Of a stretch of 64,000 nt of DNA, positions 1-11,586 are shown one piece after another. Source of the DNA: Nilaparvata lugens. Lineage: Eukaryota > Arthropoda > Insecta > Hemiptera > Delphacidae. How positions within the stretch are numbered: the stretch's first letter is position 1; each line of letters begins with the position of its first letter. A program made the position numbers and the translations under genes. The DNA lies in the NCBI RefSeq assembly GCF_014356525.2, contig NC_052508.1, positions 54,818,497 through 54,882,496 on the forward strand, read 5' to 3'. The notes beneath the pieces are model-generated. The model was not told the DNA's origin. It saw only the letters and a list, made by a program, of their open reading frames with translations, and did no database searches.

Positions 1-2857
1 TGAGAGATTGAAGAATTACAACCAGGCAAGAATTACTCCTACTCAATCATTCAATCATAACAACTTTACAAATTAATAAGCAATATAATAATAATTGGAA
101 ACTTGCCAAAAAAAATTACTAATCATACGAGAGCTGATCACCGTATTTAATATTTTATTAAATTTGTTTTGTTTTTTTTTTTGTATGAATTTGAGATGGA
201 CGTCACTGTCTGTATTTTTTGCGTACTTTCTCACGGTGAAACTTTTAGCTGAGTTGAAACCACTGTTGTAATAGAGAAATAATACTATTCTCCATGGGAA
301 AATGAGTCGACCTATCACGCAAAGTGAACTTATTCATCCATGTATCCTCTTGAAATGAATGCTCTACATGAGTCTACACTCTTTCTATCTTTGGTTAACA
401 GCCGTTGGGCTGATTGGCAGCAACTCTCCATGCCTCTCTGTCATCCGCCATCCTTCTGAGGTCTCTGTAGTTGACACATCTCACATCCTTCTTCAGTTGT
501 TATATGTACTCCAGTCTTAGCTTTCCTCGCGCATTCCTTCCCTCTATTATTCTTTTTGTTGGTCCCTCATGTCGAAGAATACATTCCTCATGTCAACACC
601 ATACATTATCATCCACGAGTTCGAAACATGTGTGGAATTTAAAAAAGGATACATTGATTTTCAATTTTTATTCACAAGGTATGCACTACATGGAACCTCA
701 TACTGTTTTTCTTACTCCAATGAACTACAAAGACAATATTATCACTCCAGTATACCACTTTACCACTAAGAAAAGAACAAAGTACGTTATTCCTTTTTTT
801 CCTGTAACTATACAAATCATTCCATGGACTCAAACCTACACTAAAAGACAGATAGATATAATCATCTAATAATATGAGGCATTTCCAATGAGATTCATTT
901 TACCGGTATTTCACCATAATCAGTGTTTAGTGATCTGATTATTAACCTTCCAACAGCAATCTAGGATATCAAAGCGTTATTAGAGAATTGAAATATGAAC
1001 TACACGATGAACAAACAGTATCATTAATTTTCATGATTTAAAAAACACTCTCCAACTCAAATTCCATGTACAATGACAAATGATGTTTGACACAGAGCGA
1101 TGGAAATTCGGTGGGTGGAAATTATGCACAGGTTGACTGCATTTGATACGACTACAAGTTAATTGCCGAATCAAACAACTACGTTACGTTATCAAACGAA
1201 TTGGTTTCAACTTTCCAATTGCGTTGGCCACGCAACAAATTGACGAGATTTCAGCAAATAAAGTTGATAGAGGTTTCACATGAATTCATCATTTGGAGAA
1301 GTATTGAACACATAAATGATGGAAGTTTTTCTATGTGAGCTCGAGTGGCATTGAAAGATCAGTACGGCATACATACGCCCTATAATCATGGCAGTGAATT
1401 GACTGCCAAAGTTCATTTGTTTCAATTTGAGCAATTAATTTCCTCCATGAATGGATATTTCAGGCTTCAGGCTCCAGATTCTTTCTGCCGAATAAATGAG
1501 TGTGAGTGTTTACAGAATCGGTAAAAGATCGATGATATTGTGATTTTCAATGCTCAGTTATCATACGAAAGAGAATTAATAAATTTAGAATTATTTATCA
1601 AGGGTCACTGAACACAAACATTAACATGATTTTTATATATTTTGATCTTTATAACTCAATAGTTATAGCAACTATCAGGTTTTAGCAGTATCAAACAACA
1701 GGCTTGAATCTTTTGTTATAGTTCCAAGTTTTTTCTAATAAAAAAATGTTTTACAGATGACTAATAATTGTTGCACTTTTCCAGACCTAATAATGTGAGG
1801 ATAGCAATGCATTGAAGAGTGATTGAAACTTGCAATAATTATTGATATCTTATTGAGGCTTTATTTCAATAAGCTGTTTATGTTATCCATTATTTATTGT
1901 ATGTACCATATATGCTATTTCATTATTGACACAAGTAATAAATTTTCTCACTAGAATATTAGAATACTGACAAGTGCCTCATTCTTCTCAAGAGAAGCTT
2001 GGAGAGAAGTTAACGGGAAAAACATCAGAAATCATGAAAGACCGAAAATGTCAGCTTCGGGTTCATTGTTGATAATAGGAACTGAACTTTCAAATAATGA
2101 GTTATGATAAAATAAATTAATGAATAAATGATGAATATATCATAAAAATAACAATGTTTAAAGCTTGAATTCAATTCTTTACTCGTACAATACCTCTCAC
2201 AGCGTAATCACCATACGCTCATGTCTTAGTCAGCGCTGTTAAATTGAAATAATGTTCGATAGTGAATATTTGATATATCAAATTAATTTATCGATATAAC
2301 ATTAATTTTATAACGCTACAACTCTTAACACAAACTCATATGAATTGTCCCAATACTGCTGTCACAGTAACAGTTATAAGTTTTGCAAAAGTGTTAATAA
2401 AACTGGATTATAATTAATTAGTTTTTGTCGCTGACAAACATTTTGAGATAATTGGATGATGAACTTTTATTTGAGGAAGAGCAGAATTTAATCAAATCTA
2501 GTCACCGACAAACGTGGAGTTGGAGTTGTAATAATGAATAAACAATAACAACTGTGGAGGGGGTTGACAAAGCAGCTGCATGTTTTAAAGTCAGCCAGTT
2601 GAAAATTCATTAATGACACTCGGTCATTGTTGTGGTTTATGATGATTTTTTCAATAACCCTCTATTTTGATAGCTATAGCAGGAAAATTGTGAGACAAAA
2701 CAATATCCCATTCATTTTTCCAATAATTGGGAGGACTGAATTGAAATAGTCACTTAAAATAAATTAGTGTGACTGAATTTGATAATGGTGACCTTTCATG
2801 AAAACTCTACTCTCTGTTTCCGAACCCTTCAACAGAAGAAATCATTGACATCCATCG
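1..2857. other. No gene recognised; AT-rich flank, possibly intron of the GPCR gene
   Basis: If the GPCR gene runs leftward, this stretch is inside its first long intron or holds unrecognised exons. I looked on the minus strand for TM3-like sequence (conserved Cys, D/E-R-Y/F) and saw none. Short open frames at 73-318 and 471-869 are low in complexity and resemble no family I know. Confidence 0.5.
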
Positions 2858-3274
2858 ATCTCATAATATTGCGATTTTCGATCCTCATTACAATCAATAT
2901 CAGATCATTTTAAGGTCATGTAACGTAGGTAAAAATAAATAGCAAATAATATCATAGATTCAAAAAGTAATTCAATCAATTTGAAACAATTTTCCCCAAT
3001 GTATTCAGTTATCATACAAATGAGAATTGTTCAACACTGTATTAAGTATAACTGAACATTCATTCCCAAATTCCTCATATTTTGATCCTCATCTCATCTT
3101 TGATACAGTTGTTGATGCATGGCTTGGTTTGTATTGGTGGTAAGTTTCAGGATAGTTGAAGTCATTGGATCCAATTATTGATCTCATAATATTGTGATTT
3201 TCGATCCTCATTACAATCAATATTAGATCATTTGAAGGTCATGTGACGTCAGTAAAAATTAGCAAATAATATCA
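2858..3274 (+). repeat. Direct repeat pair of about 95 bp (2858-2954 and 3181-3274)
   Basis: Both copies begin ATCTCATAATATTG and end AGCAAATAATATCA, with a shared interior (TTTTCGATCCTCATTACAAT). They differ at a handful of positions and by a short indel near the end, and lie about 320 bp apart in the same orientation. No terminal inverted repeat is visible. Confidence 0.8.
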
Positions 3275-3439
3275 GTCAACCTTCTCCTTTGTTAGATGTA
3301 TTTTTGGATACCACTAATACAAATCTTCAAAGTTTCGACGGGTTGGGATTGGGATGTAAAGTAAAGTTCACTTTTGGAGGGTGAGTTGTTTAGTTTGAAG
3401 TCTTAGTAGAGTCCCAAACTGTTTGAGTTTGTTTTGAAC

Positions 3440-3491
3440 ATGGCGTTCATTCTTGGAGCTGAGCTTTCTGACACATCCAACTTGGAATCAG
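3440..3491 (+). CDS. Candidate short first coding exon, unrecognised product
   Basis: An ATG in a favourable context (AACATGG) opens 17 codons (begins MAFILGAELSDTSN) ending directly at a consensus donor, TCAG followed by GTAAGA at 3492. I do not recognise the peptide and no convincing following exon was found. A frame at 3628-3810 starts with a hydrophobic stretch (about residues 2-19) but lacks a matching acceptor. A chance ATG-plus-donor combination is quite possible. Confidence 0.22.
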
Positions 3492-3499
3492 GTAAGAAC

Positions 3500-4936
3500 T
3501 AATTAGAGTAAGATCTCTTGGTGTACATTCACATAGAAACAACGTTCAAAAACAGCGGGAAACAAACTTGAACTTCTCCCAGTTTGTTTTAGTTGATGAA
3601 AATAATCTATTCAATTGAAAGTAAGTGATGTATCTGCTACTGGAGAAACTCATCAGTCTCCTGATTGTTTTTGTAGTTGGGATTTACTGGAACTCTTCAA
3701 CCACTAATAACGGACCAATGACAGTAAGCCACGCCTCCCAGCTCCCCATACTCTCTTCTGATTGGTGCATTGGAACGCCTACAGGTGTAGTTCCCAAATT
3801 CTGCAAGTAGGTGGCACCACTTACTGGAATGAACCTCTACACCTCAACATTTGTAATTTATATGTTAATCAATAGAATATAGTTTAATCCGTATGGGTAG
3901 ATAAGTCAGAATCGAAATTCAAGACAGCCCATTGCATGGGAAAATACAAGTTAATAAAACTAGTAGTCAGCTAGTTACTAGAATATTAAATCACTAAGAT
4001 ATTAGCTTGCATTTTCTCAAGAAACAGGGCACTGGTATCAAGCGACGGCGAAAAAAGACAGACAGTCTGTGTGATAGCTCTAGCATCACAAATCAGGATG
4101 TGTCAGCTGGATGATAATTATTATTCTCTCATCCATTTTCAATTTTGAATCCTCGTAAAAGACGCAGAAGTGAGTCAGTTCCGTTGGTCAAGAAGCTCGA
4201 TCTGTATATGTGTTCAAGGAATATGTTTTAATGTGATATGTGATGTGTTATGTGAAAATTTGAAGTTGTAGATTAAACCAAACAGAATCAATTGTCAAAA
4301 AGAGAAAGACAGAAGGACTACGATTCGAGGCTCTAGTCATCAGTCATCTACTCACAACTCTCGTTCAATAACTATTATATTAATGATAAGGACTTAAAAA
4401 TATAATACACTTAGTGTATTCCAGTTTTCTATCCCGCTGGGATAGAAACTTCCATTTCTATTACACTGGGTAGATTGAAAGAGTATTTCTAATTTCTTCT
4501 TTGCCTCAGATGATTCCGATTCCCCAGTATACCAAAAGGCTAACGTAATTCTCCGTGAACGACTTGCCAGTACTATCAAACAAAATGAAAATGTAGGGCT
4601 TCACGCGTTAGCGCAATTTAAACTTTTTCGGCAACGTAGCCTAATTCCGCTTGAGAATACTGGTACAATAAACCGCTAGGGAAACGTTGATTATGCTCGG
4701 GAAATTCAAAGCCCCTTCCATCACACCCTTTCAACTGGTCAAACTGTACTTTCACATCAAATTACAACTTTCAAACTGAGCGAGTCTCCTGATAAGCTGG
4801 GAAAACTCAAATTATAATAGAATCTGGCAATAATCAAAATGAGTTATGAATGATGAACTAATCGCAACATTATTACCATATCTACAATCTTCATTGCATC
4901 TCGGTACATCACTAATTTTATAATTCTTAATTATTT
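3500..4936. other. No gene recognised
   Basis: AT-rich DNA with no long open frame, no transposon ends and no RNA gene that I can identify. Around 3715-3790 a slightly GC-richer patch has CCAAT and ATTGG motifs distantly like the repeats at 17.85 and 45.2 kb. Confidence 0.5.
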
Positions 4937-5163
4937 TCTATATAATGAAGGAAAGAATTGCCACATACACGTACAGGATAGGAAATTCATGAATGACGCA
5001 TCATTACGTCTCAACTACTGGACTGATTCACTTAAATTTTTGCATATTGATTTCACCAAGGATGATTATAGGCCTATCTCAAATTCTTCAAGATTTCAGT
5101 AAATCAAGTTTCAGTTTGTCATGTTTTCAATTAGACCCTTGCGGAGCACGGGTTACCTGCTAG
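4937..5163 (+). mobile_element. Helitron-like non-autonomous element, copy 1 (227 bp)
   Basis: Starts TC (TCTATATAATGAAGG) and ends CTAG followed by T. Six to seven bases before CTAG is a hairpin, 5135-5153: ACCC-T-TGC, loop GGA, GCA-C-GGGT, one mismatch. The 5'-TC, 3'-hairpin, CTRR-T arrangement and lack of terminal inverted repeats are hallmarks of Helitrons. No Rep/helicase coding is present, so it would be mobilised in trans. Related copies lie at 56423-56648, 41932-42119 (minus), 60152-60470 (minus) and a fragment near 17316-17411. Confidence 0.72.
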
Positions 5164-6714
5164 TTGTCAATAAATGAATGAATTATCCATTCATACTGTA
5201 TCTGTCCTAATGTAAGCCTCCTACCAAGTATATTTATTGGCACTTTAAACTGTTTACAAATACTGCATTAATCCCTGAAATGAGTGGTTGAGGTATCAAA
5301 TAATGATTATTCATTATTTTATCTACTGGATATTGTCAGAGTCTTGAACTATATGATAATATGTGTCGAAATGATAAATAACATGACATTGGGACTCAGA
5401 AAAACGTAGACGTTATCAAGATAGTCCTTGAAGCTAGACAACATACCACATAACCTTGCACCACAGTCATCATTAGCAATTTAATTCATATCAAAGTAAT
5501 AATATATGAATGGGACTCACACATGATGCACGAGACTGAATAGAGGGGAGCTATTCAAGTGCATTCGGTGCATCATTCGTAAATTGGTCGTATCAATGAT
5601 CACATCAGTTGCATCCTAGATGCATTCACATTGGCTTTGAATAAAGAAATTATGACTCATTCAATTGCATGAAAAAATAACCGAGACTCTGCTGACTCCT
5701 CCATTGGAAAAGTGATGCTATTTTATTAGTACTATTGTATTAATAGAATAAAGAATACTTGAATGTTGAATCATAAAGTTTCACAATTCTTTTCTGCTAG
5801 TTTACTGTAACTTGGAGTTACTGAGTTACTGTATCCTATATTTTATTCTTACGTGATTGGAACTGATCGAGAACGTTCCGTACTCATCCAACATCAATAT
5901 TGAAATTGAAATTATTTATTCCCCAGAAAGCAAAAACACTACATTGTAAGCGTTTAAATATCATTGTAATTATACTCCAAGAAGGCTACCATAAAAAGGC
6001 TCTTTTTATGGCCACATACCTGTGAGAGAGGAGCGTAAAGAGGAGCATGGGATTAGGTTTGAATTCTAGTCGAATTCTCATCTAATTATTCATTTAAACT
6101 ATAAGTACATTATCGAAATGATAAGGAGAAGAAAAATGAGGTAACCTTGTGCTATTCCTCTTCCAAATTTAGATAACACATAGTCCGAAATAGTCTTGTA
6201 GTTCTTCAATTCACAAAATTTACAGTCCTCAAGTATTTTTACAAAGTAGATTTTCAAATCTACTATAATACATTTTGCAAGCTGTCAGAGATATAATTTT
6301 CAATCAAATTTGATTATTTTTCCAAATTCACTGAGTTAACTAATGTCTCGTCTTTTCTTAAACTCCCAATCGTAGCTCATACTTTTTCCGATTGCTTGTG
6401 AAATATCGTATTCAGATTAGAAGATAATTCAAGTACCCAAGTTACAGTGTCGGTGATATTCCACCTACAAAGTAAATTTTCCTCACTCTCTTGAAATTAT
6501 TGTAGGTTTATCATCAAAACAATTGTTACAGAAAGGCATTGAGTATTATTATTCTGGAATGCCCATTAAGAACATTCAAAACAAAACAAAGAATTATATC
6601 TATGTTATATAATGTTGTGCTAGTTGAAGTGTTGCCACTCACCTGTATTGATTGTTGCTTTTATTGATAAAACTATGATTGTGGAATACTGATTTATTGT
6701 AAATGATAATGGAA
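5164..6714. other. Presumed GPCR intron, no other feature
   Basis: Lies just downstream of the GPCR donor in the direction of transcription. AT-rich, without recognisable exons or transposon ends. At 5990-6011 a small hairpin pairs AAAAAGGCTCTTTTTATGG-type sequence; its role is unknown. Confidence 0.45.
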
Positions 6715-6720
6715 AGTTAC
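6715..6720 (-). promoter_or_regulatory. 5' splice site (donor) of the GPCR exon
   Basis: Read on the minus strand the exon ends CTCAAG and the intron starts GTAACT. Open reading continues only nine more codons into the intron before a stop, and the hydrophobic TM2 pattern ends at this point, which supports splicing here. Confidence 0.75.
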
Positions 6721-7008
6721 CTTGAGAGGAATGCAGATGATGATGAGTAGGAGATCGGCCGATGCAAGACTGGCCAGGAACACATTAGTGGTGGACTTCA
6801 TGCGGCGATACCTGAAGATGGTGAACACGATTAACGAGTTGCCAACGATGCCCAACACAAAGGTGAGACTGTAGACGGCCACGGCCGGGGTCAGCTCCTC
6901 CCACGGCACGCGACACGTGTCGTTTAGGTCGTAGTCGTACTCCTCCAGGTAGTCGCCGTCGTACGACATCTGTGAAACACGTGCAAACTGGTCAGGTACG
7001 ACATCCAT
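6721..7008 (-). CDS. Class A (rhodopsin-family) peptide-type GPCR, exon encoding N-terminus, TM1 and TM2 (partial gene)
   Basis: Seen: 96 codons from an ATG at 7008 to a 5' splice site at 6721/6720 (exon end CTCAAG, intron start GTAACT, phase 0). The extracellular start is acidic and tyrosine-rich (residues 15-31, SYDGDYLEEYDYDLNDT) with one N-glycosylation sequon (NDT, 29-31). TM1 spans about 42-65 and carries the G-N pair with N57 (position 1.50). A basic intracellular loop follows (RYRRMKSTTN), then TM2 about 75-95 with L-A-S-A-D, D85 being the conserved 2.50 aspartate. The exon is more GC-rich than its flanks. Known: this TM1/TM2 pattern is typical of peptide receptors of the CCK, QRFP or allatostatin-like branch, which act at the plasma membrane through G proteins. 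Inference: a neuropeptide receptor; the exact ligand class is not decidable. TM3-TM7 are absent, so the gene continues leftward on the minus strand, probably outside the window. An in-frame TAA lies just upstream of the ATG. A second possible start, Met14 at 6969, directly follows an AG (6971-6970) that could be a splice acceptor, so the true exon could be 6721-6969. Confidence 0.88.
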
Positions 7009-7233
7009 CAATTAGAACTACTGAATGAATGAATGAATGCATTTTATTTGCCAAAAACAAAATACAAAAAATAAATATATTCTATCGCACTTAACTAAAA
7101 TACATACATAAAAATTATTGAACTATTAATAATAATAATAATACAATTTTGGTTCTACTGGCAAAAGTAACACTTGAGCGCCAGCAGTAGTGAGCTCAAT
7201 ATAAGTAATTAATGCCACAGTGTTTGGTGAGGT

Positions 7234-7542
7234 CATTGAGAGAAGATAGCATAGGAAGATATCTCATTTAATTATAGAGGTCGATTATGTTCCAAATATC
7301 AAACCGAGTTTTGTTCACTCGATTTCAATCCGATTTTTGTTGAGTCGATTTCACTGTCGACTATTGTCTTATCACTATTTTGGCCAGGTGAGAATGTAAG
7401 AACGGCACATTACAAGAGACTAGCAGGGTGACATAGCTTCACGAGAAAGAACTACTAGGACTATCGGCTTGAGTTAACAGTGAAATTTGGAGCATGAACC
7501 CCTATACCATGGGATATCTTCTTATGCTATCATCTCTGCATG
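7234..7542. mobile_element. MITE family 1 (7-bp TSD), diverged copy, 309 bp
   Basis: Ends are inverted: left CATTGAGAGAAGATAGCAT, right the complement of CATGCAGAGATGATAGCAT. The flanks GTGAGGT (7227-7233) and GTGAGAT (7543-7549) match at six of seven bases, as expected of an aged 7-bp target-site duplication. The interior shares with the other copies the stretches AACGGCAC, AGAAAGAACTA, ACTATCGGCTTGAG and CCTATACCATGGGATATC. Confidence 0.72.
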
Positions 7543-8064
7543 GTGAGATGTATTGACGACATCAAAGTAAATATTTATAAATTAATTATTGTGATTTTGG
7601 AACATTATACCTACATAGTGAATCTAGCAACACGTTTGCAACTAGTATGTTCCACTTTTATAATTTAGATCTTCTCAAACAGTGTTCGATAAAATCAAAG
7701 TGAATTTTTATAAAGTAATTATTGTGATTTCTGAACATTATACCTACAAAGTAAATCTGGCAACACTTTTGCAACTAGTCTGTTCCACTTTTATCATTCA
7801 GAAATTTTCAAAGTGTTCCATAAATACATTCGATGGACAAGTACTGTTTCACTGTATACAACACTATTCCTTCACCGATATCTATATCAATTCAATTTTA
7901 TATTTTTGAATTCACACAATAAATTATCATTGTCAGTGGTCAGGCTTGTAAGCTTGGCTCACAGCTTTCAGAATTTGCATTGATCTTCAGCATTATAATA
8001 AACAATGTTTCCCAAACTATGATCAAAGTGTTATAGGAGTTCTTTCGAATGAGAAATTTCTTCA

Positions 8065-8185
8065 CGGGAGTGACCTGGCTAATAACATTTGTTCGTATCT
8101 GGGTTTGAACCCGGGACCTCCTTGCTGCTATGCAAGCACCATATTCACTACACTAACTGTGAATCACTCCGTAAACTATGATATT
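8065..8185 (-). mobile_element. tRNA-derived SINE-like sequence
   Basis: On the minus strand an A-box-like TTAGTGTAGTGAATATGG (8140-8157) is followed by CTTGC...GCAAG, resembling an anticodon stem, and a B box GGTTCAAACCC (8101-8111) preceded by CCCG. The acceptor stem does not pair and the T stem is imperfect, so this is not a functional tRNA. A degraded tRNA pseudogene is the alternative. Confidence 0.5.
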
Positions 8186-8603
8186 GACATCCGATGCAGA
8201 ATATAAAGCGATCCACTACAAAGATTTTCACCGTTTACAAGTATAAAGAGTGTACTATCATCCATAGTATACCAGAGGTATCACCATAATGGGAAAAAGT
8301 GGGTCTAGAGAGAATTTTATTATTCTCAGAATTTCTAGAACGAAGGAAGTGAGGAGAAATTGACTTAAGTTCCAGACATGCTTTGAATACAAACTGACAT
8401 TTTACAGGGCATCAAAAGCCTTAAAAGCTTCCGTATTTTACTGGCATAATGAGGTAGCTATTCATAGCAACTGTCTCCGAAGTTCAAATTTCCATGATGT
8501 CTATGAAAGTGTAGATCAATATTGATGTAATACATAATCCAGTTGCTTCTTATTCTGATAACTAATTATGACTTTTAGTTCACTTATCTATTTATTGAAT
8601 GGC

Positions 8604-8675
8604 GCAGACAAATACAATATTTGGAAAATAAAACACAGAGCAGACAAATACAATATTTAAAAAATAATACACATA
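8604..8675 (+). repeat. 36-bp tandem duplication
   Basis: Two adjacent units beginning GCAGACAAATACAATATTT differ at a few positions. It explains the repeated peptide in the open frame read across it on the minus strand, which I do not consider a gene. Confidence 0.8.
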
Positions 8676-9235
8676 GCATTACTCGAAACTTTTCCAATAA
8701 GTCCAAATATGTTCCATGGTTCCATAGGTTATGTTCCATGGTTTGGTTCAAGTCTCCATATTCAATGGTAATGGTGCCACCCACTCAATAAATTAGAAAT
8801 AATGTTTTCCACTTTTTCCATTATAACTTTCTTCTTTTTCTTCACTATATTAACAATATTACAATTGAGACCATTTCAATGTTGACAAACCTATCATATA
8901 ATATTTATATGTTAAGAGCTTGAGATCTTTCAAAACAATAAAAAAAAATCTGGTGTGGTACACTCACACAACTTTCCTTGCTAATTGATCTATAAGCCAC
9001 ATTAACGAGGATAATTTAGGGAATAACATTATGCCGATTGGCGGCTAAATAATTAAAACTACGATTATACTGTGATTGTGTTCAGAGTACATTTTCCTTT
9101 GTTTGAATTATGAAATTTGAGGATTTTTTAAAAGTTGTCAAAACAGCTGTTTTAAAAATAAAATATCGACATGTGTGTTCTTTTGAATAAACTGCTCTAC
9201 CTACCTACCTCACGCACGAGAAGAAGGTTACAAAG

Positions 9236-10049
9236 TAAATTTCTCAAGGATGAGGTGGACCCCCTGTTAATTCCTCAAGGAGGAGACTCATGCTAGTTAA
9301 TAGAGCTGATATATAACTATACAGGGTATGAAATTGAAAAAAATCGGTCATTTTTGAGAAAATCGTGATAGAAATTTAACAAAATTCATTCTTCTCAGGA
9401 ATATTACGGAGCTCCTGCAATTTTCTGAGAAATGAGACTCATGTCAGTTGATAGGGCTTATAAATAGCTATCTAGGGTATAAATTTGAAGAAAATCGTTA
9501 GAGCCGTTTTCGAGAAAACCGTAAAAAAAACATGGTTTTTTAGTAATTATCCGCCATTTTTCTCAAGAATATTACGGAGCTCCTGCAATTTTCACAGAAA
9601 TGAGACTCATGTCAGTTGATAGGGCTTCTAAATAGCTATCTATGGTATAAATTTGAAGAAAATCGTTAGAGCCGTTTTCAAGGAAACCGTGAAAAACATG
9701 GTTTTTCAGTAATTATCCGCCATTTCTCACATGAATATTATGGAGCTCCTGCAATTTTCCCAGAAATGAGACTCATGTCAGTCCATAGGACTTATAAATA
9801 GCTATTCATTGTATAAATTTGAAGAAAATCGTTAGAGCCGTTTTTGAGAAAATCGTTAAAAACATGGTTTTTTAGTAATTATCCGCCATTTTCTCCGCCA
9901 TCTTGAATTGAATTTTATTGAATTTCTTATTGTCGTGTCCTCATGGTATAAGGACCTTAAGTTTAAAATTTCAAGTCAATCGGTTAATTAGAAATGGAGT
10001 TATCGTGTTCACAGACATACACAAATACACACATACACATACACACACA

Positions 10050-10085
<36 letters not shown>

Positions 10086-10212
10086 AACACCCAAAAATCA
10101 TGTTTTTGGACTCAGGGGACCTTGAAACGTATAGAAAACTTGAAATTGGGGTACCTTAATTTTTTTGGAAAGCAATACTTTCCTTACCTATGGTAGTAGG
10201 GCAAGGAAAGTA
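9236..10212 (+). mobile_element. Element with four tandem ~167-bp subrepeats, an AC microsatellite and a terminal hairpin
   Basis: Units start GGAGCTCCTGCAATTTT at 9409, 9576 and 9742; a more diverged unit precedes from about 9236. Each holds GAGACTCATGTCAGT, AATCGTTAGAGCCGTTTT and TAATTATCCGCCATTT. After the third come a (AC)n tract (10021-10090), TCAGGGGACCTTGAA, and a hairpin at 10178-10212 (CTTTCCTTACCTA pairing with a GGGCAAGGAAAG arm). The tail and hairpin recur in reverse at 17178-17294 and in short form at 13426-13510. No coding capacity is seen. Confidence 0.7.
10021..10090 (+). repeat. (AC)n microsatellite
   Basis: A run of CA/AC dinucleotides, interrupted by CAAAT, CATAC and AAAC near its start, lies within the tail of the preceding element. 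Confidence 0.95.
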
Positions 10213-10566
10213 ATAGTTTGATAATTGGAATTATATTCCCTGTTCCCATTTCAGATTCATCAATTTTTCACCATGACATCTGTGAAATACCTTTTGTAAT
10301 TCAACTTGAAAATGGTCCAAGTAGGTCGAAACTAGTCGTTAAAATATTTTTAAGCTTTCAAATGTTTTAAATAAAAAGGGTACTACAAGCTTTATATTGT
10401 TTTTATTAGTTATTATTTTGTAACTTATATTCCACTTTGCTTGCCCTACTACTATTTCCGAGTATAGTATTTCTTTCTAAAAAAGTTAATATACTCGAAT
10501 TCCATTATCCCTATAAGTTTTGATGCCCACTGGGCTTAGTATGTATGTATATAAACCTATGAACTG

Positions 10567-10746
10567 AAATTTACAGTAATAGTTCATAAAAACATATGAA
10601 TACACTAACATATGATCAAAATAATAAACTTAATCCAATTAGACACCAATAACCCCATTTTTGATAGAATCATGCGAATTTAAACCCAAAATTTACAGTA
10701 ATAGTTCATAAAAACATATGAATACACTAACATATGATCAAAATAA
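10567..10746 (+). repeat. 58-bp perfect direct repeat, 121 bp apart
   Basis: Copies at 10567-10624 and 10688-10746 share TTACAGTAATAGTTCATAAA through TATGATCAAAATAA without a difference that I can see. The second copy runs into a sequence of the GTCCGAAACATGT family (about 10786-10870), the first into different DNA. Confidence 0.8.
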
Positions 10747-10785
10747 GAATCTTCTAGTAGTATTAAATTTATTCACTTCATATCA

Positions 10786-10870
10786 CTTGAAAATGGCATA
10801 AATGTCCGAAACATGTAGTGATAAAATATTTCAAAAAAAGGGTACTGAGATTCTTATTTCTTTATATTTC
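10786..10870 (+). repeat. Single unit of the GTCCGAAACATGT palindrome family
   Basis: Contains GGCATAAATGTCCGAAACAT, then AGTGATAAAATATTTC and GGGTACTGAGATTCTTATTT. This matches the order of one unit of the fold-back element at 11587-12190. A more diverged unit lies at about 10310-10400. Confidence 0.65.
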
Positions 10871-11586
10871 TATGAACTGAACTTTGAAGGATATTATTTA
10901 AAAATTTGGGAGGAGAACAGTCCTTGATAATGTGTACGAAAATTGATCTGAAGTGTATCTCTATTGATCCCATATTGACGTTCTCTCATTTTCCTCTCCC
11001 ATGCAGTTGCAAACATCAACCAAAAACAAATTGAACAATTACCTCGGTTTGGAGCATTATAGCTGGGCTCGAAAAGAACACGAGGCCATATTGTACAAGC
11101 AATCGAAAAATAATCATCCTGTTCGTATATTCATCTCAACTATAGCATTCATCGACAGCAGAAATCATTGCTAATTTATGAGTTTGTTGTCAGCTCGAGC
11201 ATTAGATGATAACAGCATTGTCATCGAGTCTCATTGGCAAGCGGCGGTTCATCATTAAAATGCATCGAATATTGCGCTTGCTGGGCTGACCCATAGACAA
11301 GGCCTCTCATATATTACTATCATAACTGCTGTTGAAATGACTCCATGAAGAAAAAACACATCGTTAGCATCACAAAAACGCGTCAGATTGGCTCACTATA
11401 GTGTCAAATGACTTCCATTATTTCCACGTCAATGCTTACTAATCATCAACTATGATCATCAAATATTAGCCATCACAGACAGATTGCTCATTTATTGATC
11501 TAACAAAGAACGAATTTACAAAGTTGATAAATTTTGATTTTATTTTGAAACTACAAAAAGCTGGACTGAAAAATCACTCTGTATGA

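Noticed and set aside
7021..7200. LINE tail with (TGAA)n next to the GPCR exon
   Set aside because: The tetranucleotide is short and the following sequence lacks any recognised retroelement motif; left uncalled.
8065..8185. Functional tRNA on the minus strand
   Set aside because: Anticodon-like loop is six bases, T stem is mismatched and acceptor stem missing.
9236..10090. CRISPR-like array
   Set aside because: The repeats are ~167 bp, adjacent and diverging, with no unique spacers or cas genes, in an animal-type genome.
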